47,158 nucleotides of DNA from the NCBI GenBank assembly GCA_036389715.1, contig DASVWH010000189.1, forward strand, positions 1-47,158. The letters are read 5' to 3'. This DNA comes from DASVWH01 sp036389715. GTDB lineage: Bacteria > Acidobacteriota > Blastocatellia > Pyrinomonadales > Pyrinomonadaceae. Below the pieces are notes generated by a model that was not told the origin of the DNA, did not search any database, and saw nothing but the letters and a program-made list of their open reading frames with translations. The position numbers and the translations under genes are program-made. Each line of letters begins with the position of its first letter. Position 1 is the first letter of the stretch. This document shows positions 34,374-42,067 of this stretch, one piece after another.

Positions 34374-34874
34374 ATGAAACGAGGTATATTGTTCTCAGCT
34401 TTAACGTTTGGGGCATTGCTCCTAGCGTTACCTGACATCAGCGGTGGCCGCCCCAATGTCAACGGCCAGAGCACCCAAAGCATTCCCCTGCAAGCCGAAT
34501 CTTCCAGGCAGTTGAAGGAAGAAGAGAAGCCCGTGTTTGACATAAAGGGGAAACGCATCCGCGCCGATGAAAGGCATATCGCTCAACGGACGCTCCAAAA
34601 CGGGCGCATCATAGCGTATCGCAAGAACAAGCGGGAAATCGCCGCCCTCGTCAAAGCTCTAAGGGAAGACGGCGTCACGGACAAGGAGCTTTTGGACCCG
34701 AATACATGGATGATGATCATATGTGATCGATCTATTAGTTCCGGGTGTCAGGGCGGCTGCTCGCCAACTCAGGTCTGCGCACACACTACAATCCAGATGT
34801 CGGACAAGCGAACCACGCAGGGCAAAGGAAATTATACCGCCGTCCTGTTTGGGTATTGCCGCTGCCACGGGTGA
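34374..34874 (+). CDS. Exported Cys-rich hypothetical protein, cassette gene
   Basis: The 166-residue product has a signal peptide (GILFSALTFGALLLALPDIS), a charged middle part (RQLKEEEKPVFDIKGKRIRA, NKREIAALVKALREDGVTDK) and a C-terminal segment with six Cys in about 50 residues (ICDRSISSGCQGGCSPTQVC ... GYCRCHG), enough for three disulfides. The layout of a leader, a charged propeptide-like part and a compact Cys-rich end resembles secreted small disulfide proteins, toxins or pheromones, but I know no family match. The start ATG 34374 follows GAGGAG. Between it and the previous gene (34266-34373) are two small hairpins and no clear attC. Confidence 0.68.
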   Translation: MKRGILFSALTFGALLLALPDISGGRPNVNGQSTQSIPLQAESSRQLKEEEKPVFDIKGKRIRADERHIAQRTLQNGRIIAYRKNKREIAALVKALREDGVTDKELLDPNTWMMIICDRSISSGCQGGCSPTQVCAHTTIQMSDKRTTQGKGNYTAVLFGYCRCHG

Positions 34875-34919
34875 GAAGCTGTAATCGGTGGCGCAGGAAC
34901 ATAAGCGGTCTAACAAGCG

Positions 34920-35029
34920 GTCTAACAATTCGTTGAACCCGACTTCTCGATAACGGGGCTTTCGTCATCATGCTCCGGCTATCGGGCCGGATGCTGCCCG
35001 CTCGACGCCGGTTAATTCGGGCGTTGGGC
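34920..35029 (+). repeat. attC site 10, with duplicated R'' box
   Basis: R'' is GTCTAAC (34920-34926) and R' is GTTGGGC (35023-35029). The L boxes CGTTGAACCCGACTTC and GACGCCGGTTAATTCGGG pair. A second copy of the R'' start (AGCGGTCTAACA) lies 12 nt upstream (34908-34914), giving a short direct duplication. Confidence 0.9.
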
Positions 35030-35065
35030 GTTTGCCTGAACGATAATTGATAAGGAGATGAATCC

Positions 35066-35986
35066 GTGAAACTGCTGCGTTATTGCGCAACATTCCGCTC
35101 TCTCGTCGCGTTAATGTTCCTGGCGTCTTTTCTGTTTCCCTCTCCTACGGCATCCAGCAGGGCGAAAAATACGAAAGCGAGCGCCGGTGAGCCCGTCGTC
35201 ATTCTCGATGTGCGGCAAAATGCCGGCACTATTTATATCTCCCCGGTCGCTCTTTTCGAGCGGGGACAGTTCAATCCTCCTTTCTCTAAAATCAATGGTG
35301 AACTCCCCAGACGCCGCTTTGTCGAAAAGTATTTCAGCGCGGGTCGGAAATATCACCTGATTTTCGGCGGGGGTGACGCCGGTGCGCTGACGATTACGAA
35401 TGGGTATTGGCAGGACGGCTCTTACGCATATGGAGAGCTGGCTCCCGTCGCTGCTGCCGGGGGTCGGATTAAAGGGCAGTTGCACGCGGTGGCGACAAAC
35501 TCGGAGACTATCGCTCGACCCGCGATCTGGCGTCGTTCACCCACTGCTGAAGAACGCACAGCCGCGATCGGTTTAGCCAAAGAAGCCTTTCTCCAAAATA
35601 AAACGCCTGCCACCGCGCTTTCAAAGATGGAGGTCATCAACCTGACTGCGATAGATGTTGACGGCGATGATAAAGCGGAGTTGGTCGGAACTTTCAAAGC
35701 GCCGCAGGCTCGCGCTGATAAGCCGCCGCACTGGCTGTTTCTGATCGCCGAAGCTGATAGTCAAGGCGATTATGCGGCTACCAAAGTGAACTATCAATTT
35801 AGTCCTGAACAAACTCAATATCCGGTCGGAGAAGAGTTGCTGGTTGACTATCTTGATCTGGACGGGGACGGCACAAGCGAAGTAGTCACTAGTTTTACGG
35901 TCCGTGACTATTTGGAAATCTTCGAGATTTATCAGAGAAAGAATGCTCGATGGCTACAGGTCTTCACGGGCGGCGGAAGCCATTAA
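35066..35986 (+). CDS. Exported protein with calcium-binding-like DxDxD loops, cassette gene
   Basis: The start is GTG 35066 with AAGGAG 10-14 nt upstream. The 306-residue product has a signal peptide (LVALMFLASFLFPSPTASS). The C-terminal part has two VCBS/FG-GAP-like loops, AIDVDGDDKAELVGTF and YLDLDGDGTSEVVTSF, often calcium-binding in secreted proteins. The N-terminal part (VVILDVRQNAGTIYISPVAL, YHLIFGGGDAGALTITNGYW) is unfamiliar. It is 37 nt after the attC 10 junction, so it is the first gene of a long unit. The function is unknown. Confidence 0.7.
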   Translation: MKLLRYCATFRSLVALMFLASFLFPSPTASSRAKNTKASAGEPVVILDVRQNAGTIYISPVALFERGQFNPPFSKINGELPRRRFVEKYFSAGRKYHLIFGGGDAGALTITNGYWQDGSYAYGELAPVAAAGGRIKGQLHAVATNSETIARPAIWRRSPTAEERTAAIGLAKEAFLQNKTPATALSKMEVINLTAIDVDGDDKAELVGTFKAPQARADKPPHWLFLIAEADSQGDYAATKVNYQFSPEQTQYPVGEELLVDYLDLDGDGTSEVVTSFTVRDYLEIFEIYQRKNARWLQVFTGGGSH

Positions 35987-36023
35987 AGATTCGTCGTTGT
36001 GTTGACTCGGGATATATAAGAAT

Positions 36024-36446
36024 ATGGACTCGAACGAAGTGAAGGCTTTAGGGCAGGAGATGCTTGAGATAATCAGAGCGGGTAAAAATAGAAGAGAGCC
36101 TCTCAGGGAGCTGTTCCAGCGCTACCGGATACCCGACTTGAACGATGAACTGCGGGCGCAGGCCAAAGCCTGCAAGGCTCCGACATTGATGATTCTCTCT
36201 GTCTCTTTAAGCCCATCCTATTCGAGCGAGTCTATTGCCGGGCGTGACGTGTCTCACTATCACATGAGCTGGGAATATCTGGAATGTTGCGAGGCCCTAA
36301 ATGTCCTTGTGATGAGGTCCGTCTCGATGAGGAGCGGCAATTCCAGATGGGGCATCAAGGAAGAGAGCTCCGAGAGCTACGAACTGTTGACGCACGAGGA
36401 AGCGATTCAATGGATACAGCAGTTGTTCATCCCCGGCGATAGATGA
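36024..36446 (+). CDS. Hypothetical cytosolic protein
   Basis: The 140-residue product (MDSNEVKALGQEMLEIIRAG, SYSSESIAGRDVSHYHMSWE, LLTHEEAIQWIQQLFIPGDR) has no signal or membrane segment and no motif I know. It follows the exported gene by 37 nt and precedes the HEPN-like gene by 67 nt with no attC between them. It may be a genuine gene because the frame has normal amino-acid use and good length, but no ribosome site stands out (GGGATATATAAGAAT precedes the ATG). Confidence 0.5.
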   Translation: MDSNEVKALGQEMLEIIRAGKNRREPLRELFQRYRIPDLNDELRAQAKACKAPTLMILSVSLSPSYSSESIAGRDVSHYHMSWEYLECCEALNVLVMRSVSMRSGNSRWGIKEESSESYELLTHEEAIQWIQQLFIPGDR

Positions 36447-36513
36447 AAGAGACGTTGAGAAGAGGGAAGGCAAGCTCTTAAAGACAGCTTAAAGCATGCA
36501 AGGAGTGTCCGCT

Positions 36514-37254
36514 GTGAGCCGCGAGATGAAGGAAGATAAGCTGCTCCGACATTTTGGCTTCAGGCAGCCCGCTGAGACTTTCATCCGGGCCGGTGCGGGA
36601 GAGCCCCTCATTGACGAGTCGAATCTGGAGGAGTTCGTCGAGACGGCGGCGAATCTCATCAAGCAGAGCGAACTGCGAGACATTCTGTGCCGCGCGATAA
36701 ATTTCTCGGTCTGCGCTCCGGCAGCTCACCTCGACATCTCATTCATCAGCCTTTACGCAGCCCTGGAATCAGTCCTGACCTTTTTTCGCCGCCAGGACGA
36801 GTATGAGATTATGCCTTCCGAAGATTTCGGCCAGGTCGAGCGTGACCTCAAAAGATGGTTGAAGCAGCATCCCCTGCTGACGAATGAAAACGCCAGGCGC
36901 GGTTTAATCTACGAAAAGATTCGCGAGCTGAATCGTTTCCCTTTCTCATATGTTTTCCAGGCGTTCTGTCGTCGCTACTCACTGGATTTGTCGGACCTCT
37001 GGCCCGTCCTCGGCAGGCGGGATGAGTGGCCCCTGATGGAGATACGGCACAGGTTGGTGCACGGGGACCCGTTCGCAAGCCGCCCCGCTGAAGCCCTGCT
37101 TTGCGCTCGTGAGCATCTCAGGTGGACGGTCGAGCGGATGCTGCTCGGCGTGCTCGGCTGGCCGGTTGACCGTTCCAACGTCAGCCGGGAAAGGCTTCTG
37201 CGAATGGGGGGCTCCTATCACGACTGGCAAACAGAGCGCGCCCGGTTCGGCTGA
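36514..37254 (+). CDS. HEPN-like domain protein (RHRLVH motif)
   Basis: The 246-residue product is helical. At residues 178-183 it has R-H-R-L-V-H, the R-x4-H motif of HEPN RNases, inside LMEIRHRLVHGDPF, the style of ApeA/Apea-like and related HEPN domains. The rest includes SFISLYAALESVLTFFRRQD and WLKQHPLLTNENARRGLIYE. The GTG at 36514 has AAGGAG 8 nt upstream and I prefer it to ATG 36496, which has no ribosome site. HEPN proteins cut RNA in defence and toxin systems; a partner (MNT nucleotidyltransferase or sensor) is not obvious. It is in the high-GC part of the region, so it may be genomic rather than a cassette. Confidence 0.6.
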   Translation: MSREMKEDKLLRHFGFRQPAETFIRAGAGEPLIDESNLEEFVETAANLIKQSELRDILCRAINFSVCAPAAHLDISFISLYAALESVLTFFRRQDEYEIMPSEDFGQVERDLKRWLKQHPLLTNENARRGLIYEKIRELNRFPFSYVFQAFCRRYSLDLSDLWPVLGRRDEWPLMEIRHRLVHGDPFASRPAEALLCAREHLRWTVERMLLGVLGWPVDRSNVSRERLLRMGGSYHDWQTERARFG

Positions 37255-37295
37255 GTTCAATGATAAAGGAATCTATTATGAATCAAACGGCCAAG

Positions 37296-37315
37296 GGTTA
37301 ACCCGGGCGATAGAC
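37296..37315 (+). repeat. Probable half attC site (degenerate)
   Basis: GGTTAACCCGGGCGATAGAC resembles the 3' end of the array's attC sites (GGTTAATTCGGGCGTTAGAC), with an R' box GATAGAC. No convincing 5' half was found nearby. It may mark the remains of an attC between the HEPN-like gene and the next exported protein. Confidence 0.5.
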
Positions 37316-37358
37316 GCGCTTGGCAAAAAGGGGGAGTTGAGAACATCTATTGAAAGAG

Positions 37359-37835
37359 ATGAAACATATCAAACGACTTTCCGTCATCGCCGCGCTCATC
37401 CTCTTTGTCATTCCCTTATCCGCACAGGCCCAGTCGCGCTCTCACAAAGAGACCATCGAGCAGCTCGAAGATGCGTTCTCGACTGCCTTCGGATTGGATA
37501 CTTTAAAGACGCTGGACGCTAAAGGCTCGAATCCCGGAAAGCTGAGAGTCGTCGTAGAGCATCCGGGGGCGGATTTAGCCGTTGACCCTAAGGGCGAATA
37601 TGAGAGAAAAGTATTCGAGACATTTGGACAGCTCGGGCTCTGGCTCAAAAGCCGGGAGAATGAAGGCGGGCTCCCGCTCAGGGTGAGCATGCCGCTGGTG
37701 GCCTGCAAGAGGGGCCTCTGTACTTACAATTTCGACGGCGGTATTTTGCACAATCATCTGTACCTGCAAAAGATCAGCTATGGTTATCGAAAGAGGCGCC
37801 CATACATCAAAACCATCTTTTTGCTCGCCGGTTGA
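37359..37835 (+). CDS. Small exported protein
   Basis: The 158-residue product has a signal peptide (IKRLSVIAALILFVIPLSAQ) and a small domain with ETIEQLEDAFSTAFGLDTLK, EYERKVFETFGQLGLWLKSR and VSMPLVACKRGLCTYNFDGG (two Cys). The ATG at 37359 or the TTG at 37350 could be the start. It lies about 45 nt after the half attC site, the same distance as in other cassettes. The family is not recognised. Confidence 0.6.
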   Translation: MKHIKRLSVIAALILFVIPLSAQAQSRSHKETIEQLEDAFSTAFGLDTLKTLDAKGSNPGKLRVVVEHPGADLAVDPKGEYERKVFETFGQLGLWLKSRENEGGLPLRVSMPLVACKRGLCTYNFDGGILHNHLYLQKISYGYRKRRPYIKTIFLLAG

Positions 37836-38084
37836 TTTGTGCTTGAGGCGGCTTTCGGAGTGCGGCGGATAATAAGTACGTCGCGCCTGCGGCGGCCCGG
37901 CCTTCACCCGGTGAACTGAGCAATGCCTGCGTCCCTCGCCCGCCAAGCATTCCCTTGAGTGTCGCTCGACACTCCGGCTCCTACAGGAAAAAGCCCGTTG
38001 CAACTCTCCGGGCCACTCTTCCGTACAGATAAGTATCAGCCGGTGCGTTTCGATTCCGGCAACCCCCCTTTTCTGGAGGCTTGG

Positions 38085-38792
38085 ATGAGAGCTGCAAAAA
38101 GCGTCGGCCGAATTATCGGCATGCTGTTGTTCGTGCAGTTAGCCGGACTTATCTTGCCCTTTGCGTTGTTGCATCCGCTCACCAGGAACCCCCGGGATTT
38201 CCTTGCGAGTGCGGCGGCGAACTCTTTCCAGCTCAAGGCGGCCGTCTTTCTCTTGTTTGCGAACTGCGCGCTGACAATCGGCATCTCCATCGCGGCATGG
38301 CCGGTCTTTCGCCGGTACAGCGAGGCCCTGGCGCTGTGGCTCCTGGTCGTGAGCGGGATCATGTTCTTGATGCAGGCCGTTGATAACGTCCACATCTTGT
38401 CCATGCTGTCTTTGAGCCAGCAGGCGGCACAGGCGGGCGGCCCCGGTGAGCTTTCACAGGCGGTGGCGGCGGCGGTCGGCCTGACACGGAGATGGGCGCA
38501 TTTCACAGAGCTGTTTGTGATAGATTGCTGGATTTTCTTGCTCTACAGCATTCTGTATCGCTTCCGCCTGGTCCCGCGCCCGCTGGCCGCCTTTGGACTG
38601 ATAACGGTCTCGCTTCACTTCACTGGGATTCCATTGCCAGGGTTCCTGGGTTATAGCGTCGTGACGCTGATGGGCGTGCCAATGGCTCTGAGCCACATAG
38701 CTCTGGCGTCATGGACGATGGCCAGGGGTTTCAAGGAAGGCCAACGCTTACCTCATGCCGAAACACCCGGCATTCAACTCTCCCAGGCGTAG
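38085..38792 (+). CDS. DUF4386-like membrane protein
   Basis: The 235-residue product has about six membrane helices (IGMLLFVQLAGLILPFALLH, AAVFLLFANCALTIGISIAA, LALWLLVVSGIMFLMQAVDN, FVIDCWIFLLYSILYRFRLV and others) and the family mark RLVPRPLAAFGL. DUF4386 proteins are multi-pass and uncharacterised. The start is ATG 38085 with TGGAGG 6-9 nt upstream; the frame also opens at 37959, but that stretch is not membrane-like. It is the last gene before the degenerate attC site 11. Confidence 0.75.
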   Translation: MRAAKSVGRIIGMLLFVQLAGLILPFALLHPLTRNPRDFLASAAANSFQLKAAVFLLFANCALTIGISIAAWPVFRRYSEALALWLLVVSGIMFLMQAVDNVHILSMLSLSQQAAQAGGPGELSQAVAAAVGLTRRWAHFTELFVIDCWIFLLYSILYRFRLVPRPLAAFGLITVSLHFTGIPLPGFLGYSVVTLMGVPMALSHIALASWTMARGFKEGQRLPHAETPGIQLSQA

Positions 38793-39170
38793 CCGCTCTC
38801 CGGGCGTCGAACCGGGCACAACTGTCGAAGCAAGGTCGCCTGACTGACCAAGGGCGGCCGCTCCGACCTGACGCTACGACTATCCCTGCGCCCGTCGCCC
38901 GCGCGACCAATAATTCATTCAACCGGACGCCGCGCTAGCTTCTCTTTCATGCTCATCTGTACAAATCAGGTAGAATGCTGCATGCTCGGCGCGGGTTGAG
39001 CTGAGCGTTGGAAACGCAGCTGCGGGCTGGCTTGAAAACGGGCGGGAAAAGGGCTCTCGCGCAATTATGGTGATGGAATCCGATCAACATTTAGAGCGCG
39101 CCTGTCTTGACGGGCGCAGCGGCGGGAGGCTCTAGTACTGCGTACTACAGGGGGAAATCAGAACATTGCG
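38793..39170 (+). other. Intergenic region around attC site 11
   Basis: About 380 nt. The region 38793-38904 is GC-rich without a gene. The degenerate attC site occupies 38905-39013 (separate entry). The remaining 157 nt hold no gene or clear promoter. Confidence 0.5.
38905..39013 (+). repeat. attC site 11 (degenerate)
   Basis: The 5' end GACCAATAATTCATTCAACC and 3' end GGGTTGAGCTGAGCGTTGGA keep the pattern, with GACCAAT (38905-38911) and GTTGGAA (39007-39013) as worn R'' and R' boxes. The stem CCGGACGCCGCG / CGGCGCGGG is intact. Length 109 bp. Confidence 0.72.
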
Positions 39171-40475
39171 ATGAAGAGATATCGTTCGCGTAGTCTGCGC
39201 CTTCGGATAGGAGTGATAGTCGCCTTAATTGCACTGCTCGGTTTGGCCTGGGGGCTTGCAGCCTGCGTGCGCTCCAGTCGCGCCCGGCCGACCAGCTCGA
39301 AGCTGCACGGCAGTATTCCCAACAACCACCCGCTGCGAAACCCCGGCGGAGAGGCGGCGACCTTCAGCGCCGGGGAGTCCGTTAATCTGACGGGCGAGTT
39401 CTTCCGGCCGCAGGGCAAGAACGGCCAGAGCTGCGCCACATGCCATATTCCAGAGGAGTCCTGGAGCATCACCCCCGCCACGCTGCAACAGCTTTTCGAT
39501 GAGACGGGCGGGACGCACCCGGTCTTCAGCCCGCCCGACGCCAACAACCCGAACATGGATGTCTCCACGCCGGAAGCGCGCCGCGCCGCCTATAGCATGC
39601 TCTTGACTCGCGGCGTCTTTCGCCGGGGCGGCGCGCCCAGGCCCAACTCCGAGTGGGAGCTGATCGCCGTCGAAGACCCGCACGGGTTCGCCAACGTCAA
39701 CCAGCTCGTACACTGGCGGCGCTCCATGCCGACGATCAACTTCCACATCGGCAGCGCGACGGTCAACTGGGATGCCGCCTCCAACGTGGGCAAAGGCCAG
39801 CGTGCGGCGCTCGTCAATTTAACCAACCGCCTCGTCGCGGGCGCATTGCAGGGCCCGCCCCCTACCGCCGAAGTCGTCAACGACATTGTTGATTTTGAAG
39901 AATCGCTCTGGACGGCGCAGCTGACAGTGCCGGAGGTCGGGCGTCTGGACGCCGACGGCGCGCGCGGCGGCCCGCAAGCGTTGTCAACCATGTCGAAGGT
40001 TGAAGGCGGATTCGACCTCTTCGATGCCTGGGCCAATGACGCGAATCCCAAGCGTGCGCAGATAGCGCGCGGGCAGGCCGTCTTCAACAGCGTCAACGTC
40101 AGCCATAAGAGTTGCATCGTCTGCCACAATTCGGCCAACAACGGCACTAACATCAGCAACGACATGTTCGACATCCGCACCGCTTCGGCCCAAGCGCGCA
40201 CCCCGGACTTGCCCCTCTACACCTTCCGCAACAAGCGGACGGGCGAGCTTCTTCAGTTGACGGACGCGGGTCTTGGCAACATCACGGGTCTCTGGGAGGA
40301 CCTCGCACGCTTCAAGACGCCGACGCTGCGCGGGTTGGCCGCGCGCGCCCCGTACTTTCACAACGGCATTGCCCGGACGCTCGAAGACGCCGTCCGTCAC
40401 TACGAGAAACACTTCGGCTTCATTTTCACGGACGAGGAAAGGGCAGACCTGGTGGCCTTCTTAAATGCCCTCTAA
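39171..40475 (+). CDS. Di-heme cytochrome c peroxidase/MauG-like lipoprotein
   Basis: The 434-residue product has a lipobox (LAAC at residues 29-32) after a membrane helix, and two c-type heme motifs, CATCH (88-92) and CIVCH (315-319), with the CCP/MauG pattern (TFRNKRTGELLQLTDAGLGN, FKTPTLRGLAARAPYFHNGI, ARTLEDAVRHYEKHFGF). Members reduce H2O2 or oxidise protein substrates. The start ATG 39171 has no strong ribosome site. The stop TAA lies in CTCTAAC, a possible attC R'' box at 40470. It is GC-rich like the genome. Confidence 0.88.
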   Translation: MKRYRSRSLRLRIGVIVALIALLGLAWGLAACVRSSRARPTSSKLHGSIPNNHPLRNPGGEAATFSAGESVNLTGEFFRPQGKNGQSCATCHIPEESWSITPATLQQLFDETGGTHPVFSPPDANNPNMDVSTPEARRAAYSMLLTRGVFRRGGAPRPNSEWELIAVEDPHGFANVNQLVHWRRSMPTINFHIGSATVNWDAASNVGKGQRAALVNLTNRLVAGALQGPPPTAEVVNDIVDFEESLWTAQLTVPEVGRLDADGARGGPQALSTMSKVEGGFDLFDAWANDANPKRAQIARGQAVFNSVNVSHKSCIVCHNSANNGTNISNDMFDIRTASAQARTPDLPLYTFRNKRTGELLQLTDAGLGNITGLWEDLARFKTPTLRGLAARAPYFHNGIARTLEDAVRHYEKHFGFIFTDEERADLVAFLNAL

Positions 40476-40595
40476 CCGCGATACGAATCGCGCGGCTCGA
40501 TTCGGCGTCCTTCTCGATGCGGTGCTATTAAAAGTGCGGCCGAACCGTCAAACACGGGGGAGTTGTCGTCTCGTCTTGACGTTTGGGCGTTAGAT
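40470..40595 (+). repeat. Possible attC site 12
   Basis: CTCTAAC (40470-40476), containing the stop of the peroxidase gene, and GGGCGTTAGAT (40585-40595) could be R'' and R', 126 bp apart, but the inner L boxes do not match each other well. It is listed because the gene stop sits in the R'' box as in other cassettes. Confidence 0.4.
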
Positions 40596-40668
40596 TCCTG
40601 TCGAGAGATAAGTTGACATAGATGGAATAAGATTTCTTTGATTTGATGAACGCCGGTCACTCGGGGCA

Positions 40669-40688
40669 GGTCAATTCAGGCGTCGGGT
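40669..40688 (+). repeat. Half attC 3' end (degenerate)
   Basis: GGTCAATTCAGGCGTCGGGT matches the 3' end of attC 7 and 8 (GGTCAATTCGGGCGTTAGAT) at most positions, with a worn R' box GTCGGGT. It lies 23 nt before the next gene, the usual distance. No 5' half is evident within 110 bp except the doubtful site 12. Confidence 0.55.
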
Positions 40689-40710
40689 GCGCCTTCTTCG
40701 GAGGTTAGAG

Positions 40711-41238
40711 ATGAGACTGCGTAACACGCTTATTTGTTCTCTGGTTATTTCATTTGCTGCGGGCCTCTCATCCGCTCAACAAGGGCAACCGCCGAAAGAG
40801 GCTAGAGAAAAGGAGCCGCAGCTAATCAACGCAGATTACCACTTTATCTTCGATCGATATGATGGCTCTCAGAGTCTCAAACACCGCAAACAAAGCCTTG
40901 ATGCTTTCGCGCTGCAACTGCATGCCAATAAGAATCTCTATGGTTATATTGTTTCTTCCGCCGGACGCATCTCTTATCCTGGGGAAGCCGGAGAACGGGC
41001 TCGTGCATTAAAGAGATATTTAGTCGGGAGTGGTGGAATGAGAGCGGATCGCATCAAAATAGTTGACGGTGGATATTGTGAGCAGTGGGAAATCACCTTG
41101 TGGTGGGGAGTGGAAGTGCCGCCATCATTATGGCCAGGCTCGTCCTGTTACCTTGACCCTAAGGAAGTAAAGGTTATTAAGAAAAGAAGAGACGGTGGAA
41201 AGAGATCGCCCGCAGTTAAACTTCACATCCAACAATAA
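40711..41238 (+). CDS. Exported OmpA-like-domain protein, probable cassette gene
   Basis: The 175-residue product has a signal peptide (NTLICSLVISFAAGLSSAQQ). Its domain resembles a small OmpA-like fold without clear key residues (HRKQSLDAFALQLHANKNLY, GYIVSSAGRISYPGEAGERA, RALKRYLVGSGGMRADRIKI), in which 'GEAGERARALKRYL...G...ADRIKIVDGG' recalls the RA..V..YL...G(V) pattern of OmpA C-domains. The start ATG 40711 has GGAGG 7-11 nt upstream. It is AT-richer than the following gene and is probably the last cassette. Confidence 0.68.
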   Translation: MRLRNTLICSLVISFAAGLSSAQQGQPPKEAREKEPQLINADYHFIFDRYDGSQSLKHRKQSLDAFALQLHANKNLYGYIVSSAGRISYPGEAGERARALKRYLVGSGGMRADRIKIVDGGYCEQWEITLWWGVEVPPSLWPGSSCYLDPKEVKVIKKRRDGGKRSPAVKLHIQQ

Positions 41239-41399
41239 TTTACCGCAATCAAACCGCAATTAAATCAGCATCGGAACGCGTTATAAAACCGGGTTTAATT
41301 ATTGTACTTTAAACTGCTTCTTCATTGTCGTGAGGAGGCAGCAACCCGACTCAGCCAAAGTGGAAGACCTGTGTACGAACCAGAGAAGGTTGTACGGCA

Positions 41400-42035
41400 A
41401 TGGAGCATACCCCCTCTGCTCAACCGGCCAGCAGCGCCATCACTAACATGGCGTTGCGGGCAGTCGTGCGCATGGTCTCTCGGATCGAACAGAAGCAACA
41501 GCCGAACACTTTCACACACGTCCAGCCTCACGCACACGCCACGGCCAGATTAAGCAGACTCTTTGCCGCCAGATGCCTGATCGAGTACGGGAATCGCGAG
41601 CTGAACCTCGAAGAGATAGAATTCGCCGCGTACATGCACGACCTCGGCAAGTACTACATAGACCCCGACATCCTCTTGAAACCGGCGGCGCTCGACGAAG
41701 AAGAGCAGGCGGTGATGCGGCTGCATCCCGTGCTGGGCGCGCTGGTGATTTCCAGGCTGCCCGGCACGACCAGACGCATTCGCAGCATCGTCCTTCATCA
41801 CCATGAACACTGGGACGGCTCCGGCTATCCTGACGGGCTCTCGGGCAGAGAGATTCCGCTGGCCGCACGAATCGTCGGCATCACAGATGTCTATACGGCG
41901 TTGCGCGCGCGCCGTTCATATAAACCGATACTGTCAAAACTGAAAGCCACACAGACGCTCGTCGAGATGGCTGGCCGGGAGCTGGACCCATACCTGGTCG
42001 AAGATTTTGTCAGCTTCGTCGGATGCCCGGCGTGA
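41400..42035 (+). CDS. HD-GYP domain protein (putative c-di-GMP phosphodiesterase)
   Basis: The 211-residue product is nearly all HD-GYP domain: HDLGK at residues 80-84, HHHEHWDGSGYPDGLSGREI at 133-152 with the GYP motif, and ARIVGITDVYTALRARRSYK. It would hydrolyse cyclic-di-GMP or a related dinucleotide. Compared with usual HD-GYP proteins it lacks receiver or membrane sensor domains and is short at the N-terminus. The start ATG 41400 has AGAAGG upstream. It is outside the array. Confidence 0.88.
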   Translation: MEHTPSAQPASSAITNMALRAVVRMVSRIEQKQQPNTFTHVQPHAHATARLSRLFAARCLIEYGNRELNLEEIEFAAYMHDLGKYYIDPDILLKPAALDEEEQAVMRLHPVLGALVISRLPGTTRRIRSIVLHHHEHWDGSGYPDGLSGREIPLAARIVGITDVYTALRARRSYKPILSKLKATQTLVEMAGRELDPYLVEDFVSFVGCPA

Positions 42036-42067
42036 GGTTTTGTCCCGACCGGCGAAGGTGAACAGCT

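Larger units (their letters stand above)
26425..40688 (+). mobile_element. Integron gene-cassette array without an adjacent integrase (CALIN-like)
   Basis: Ten clear attC sites, one degenerate site and several doubtful ones alternate with short, mostly single-gene units, all attC in the same (plus) orientation. Shared 5' ends read like CTAACAACTCATTGAACC and 3' ends like TTAATTCGGGCGTTAGA, as in chromosomal integrons where one lineage of attC dominates. Several cassettes are visibly more AT-rich than both flanks and end with their stop codon inside the attC R'' box. With this attC orientation the integrase and attI should lie to the left, but that side holds only the broken gene and malic enzyme. 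The right part (35-40.7 kb) has few sites and many genes, as if attC sites had decayed. Confidence 0.9.

Noticed and set aside
25985..40688. CRISPR array as explanation of the repeats
   Set aside because: The repeats are about 100-bp quasi-palindromes spaced by whole genes, not short direct repeats with uniform spacers, and no cas genes are present.
41290..41399. Possible c-di-GMP riboswitch before the HD-GYP gene
   Set aside because: I looked for the GEMM-I core and tetraloop receptor words and did not find them; only a Shine-Dalgarno-like GAGGAGG and loose pairings are present.
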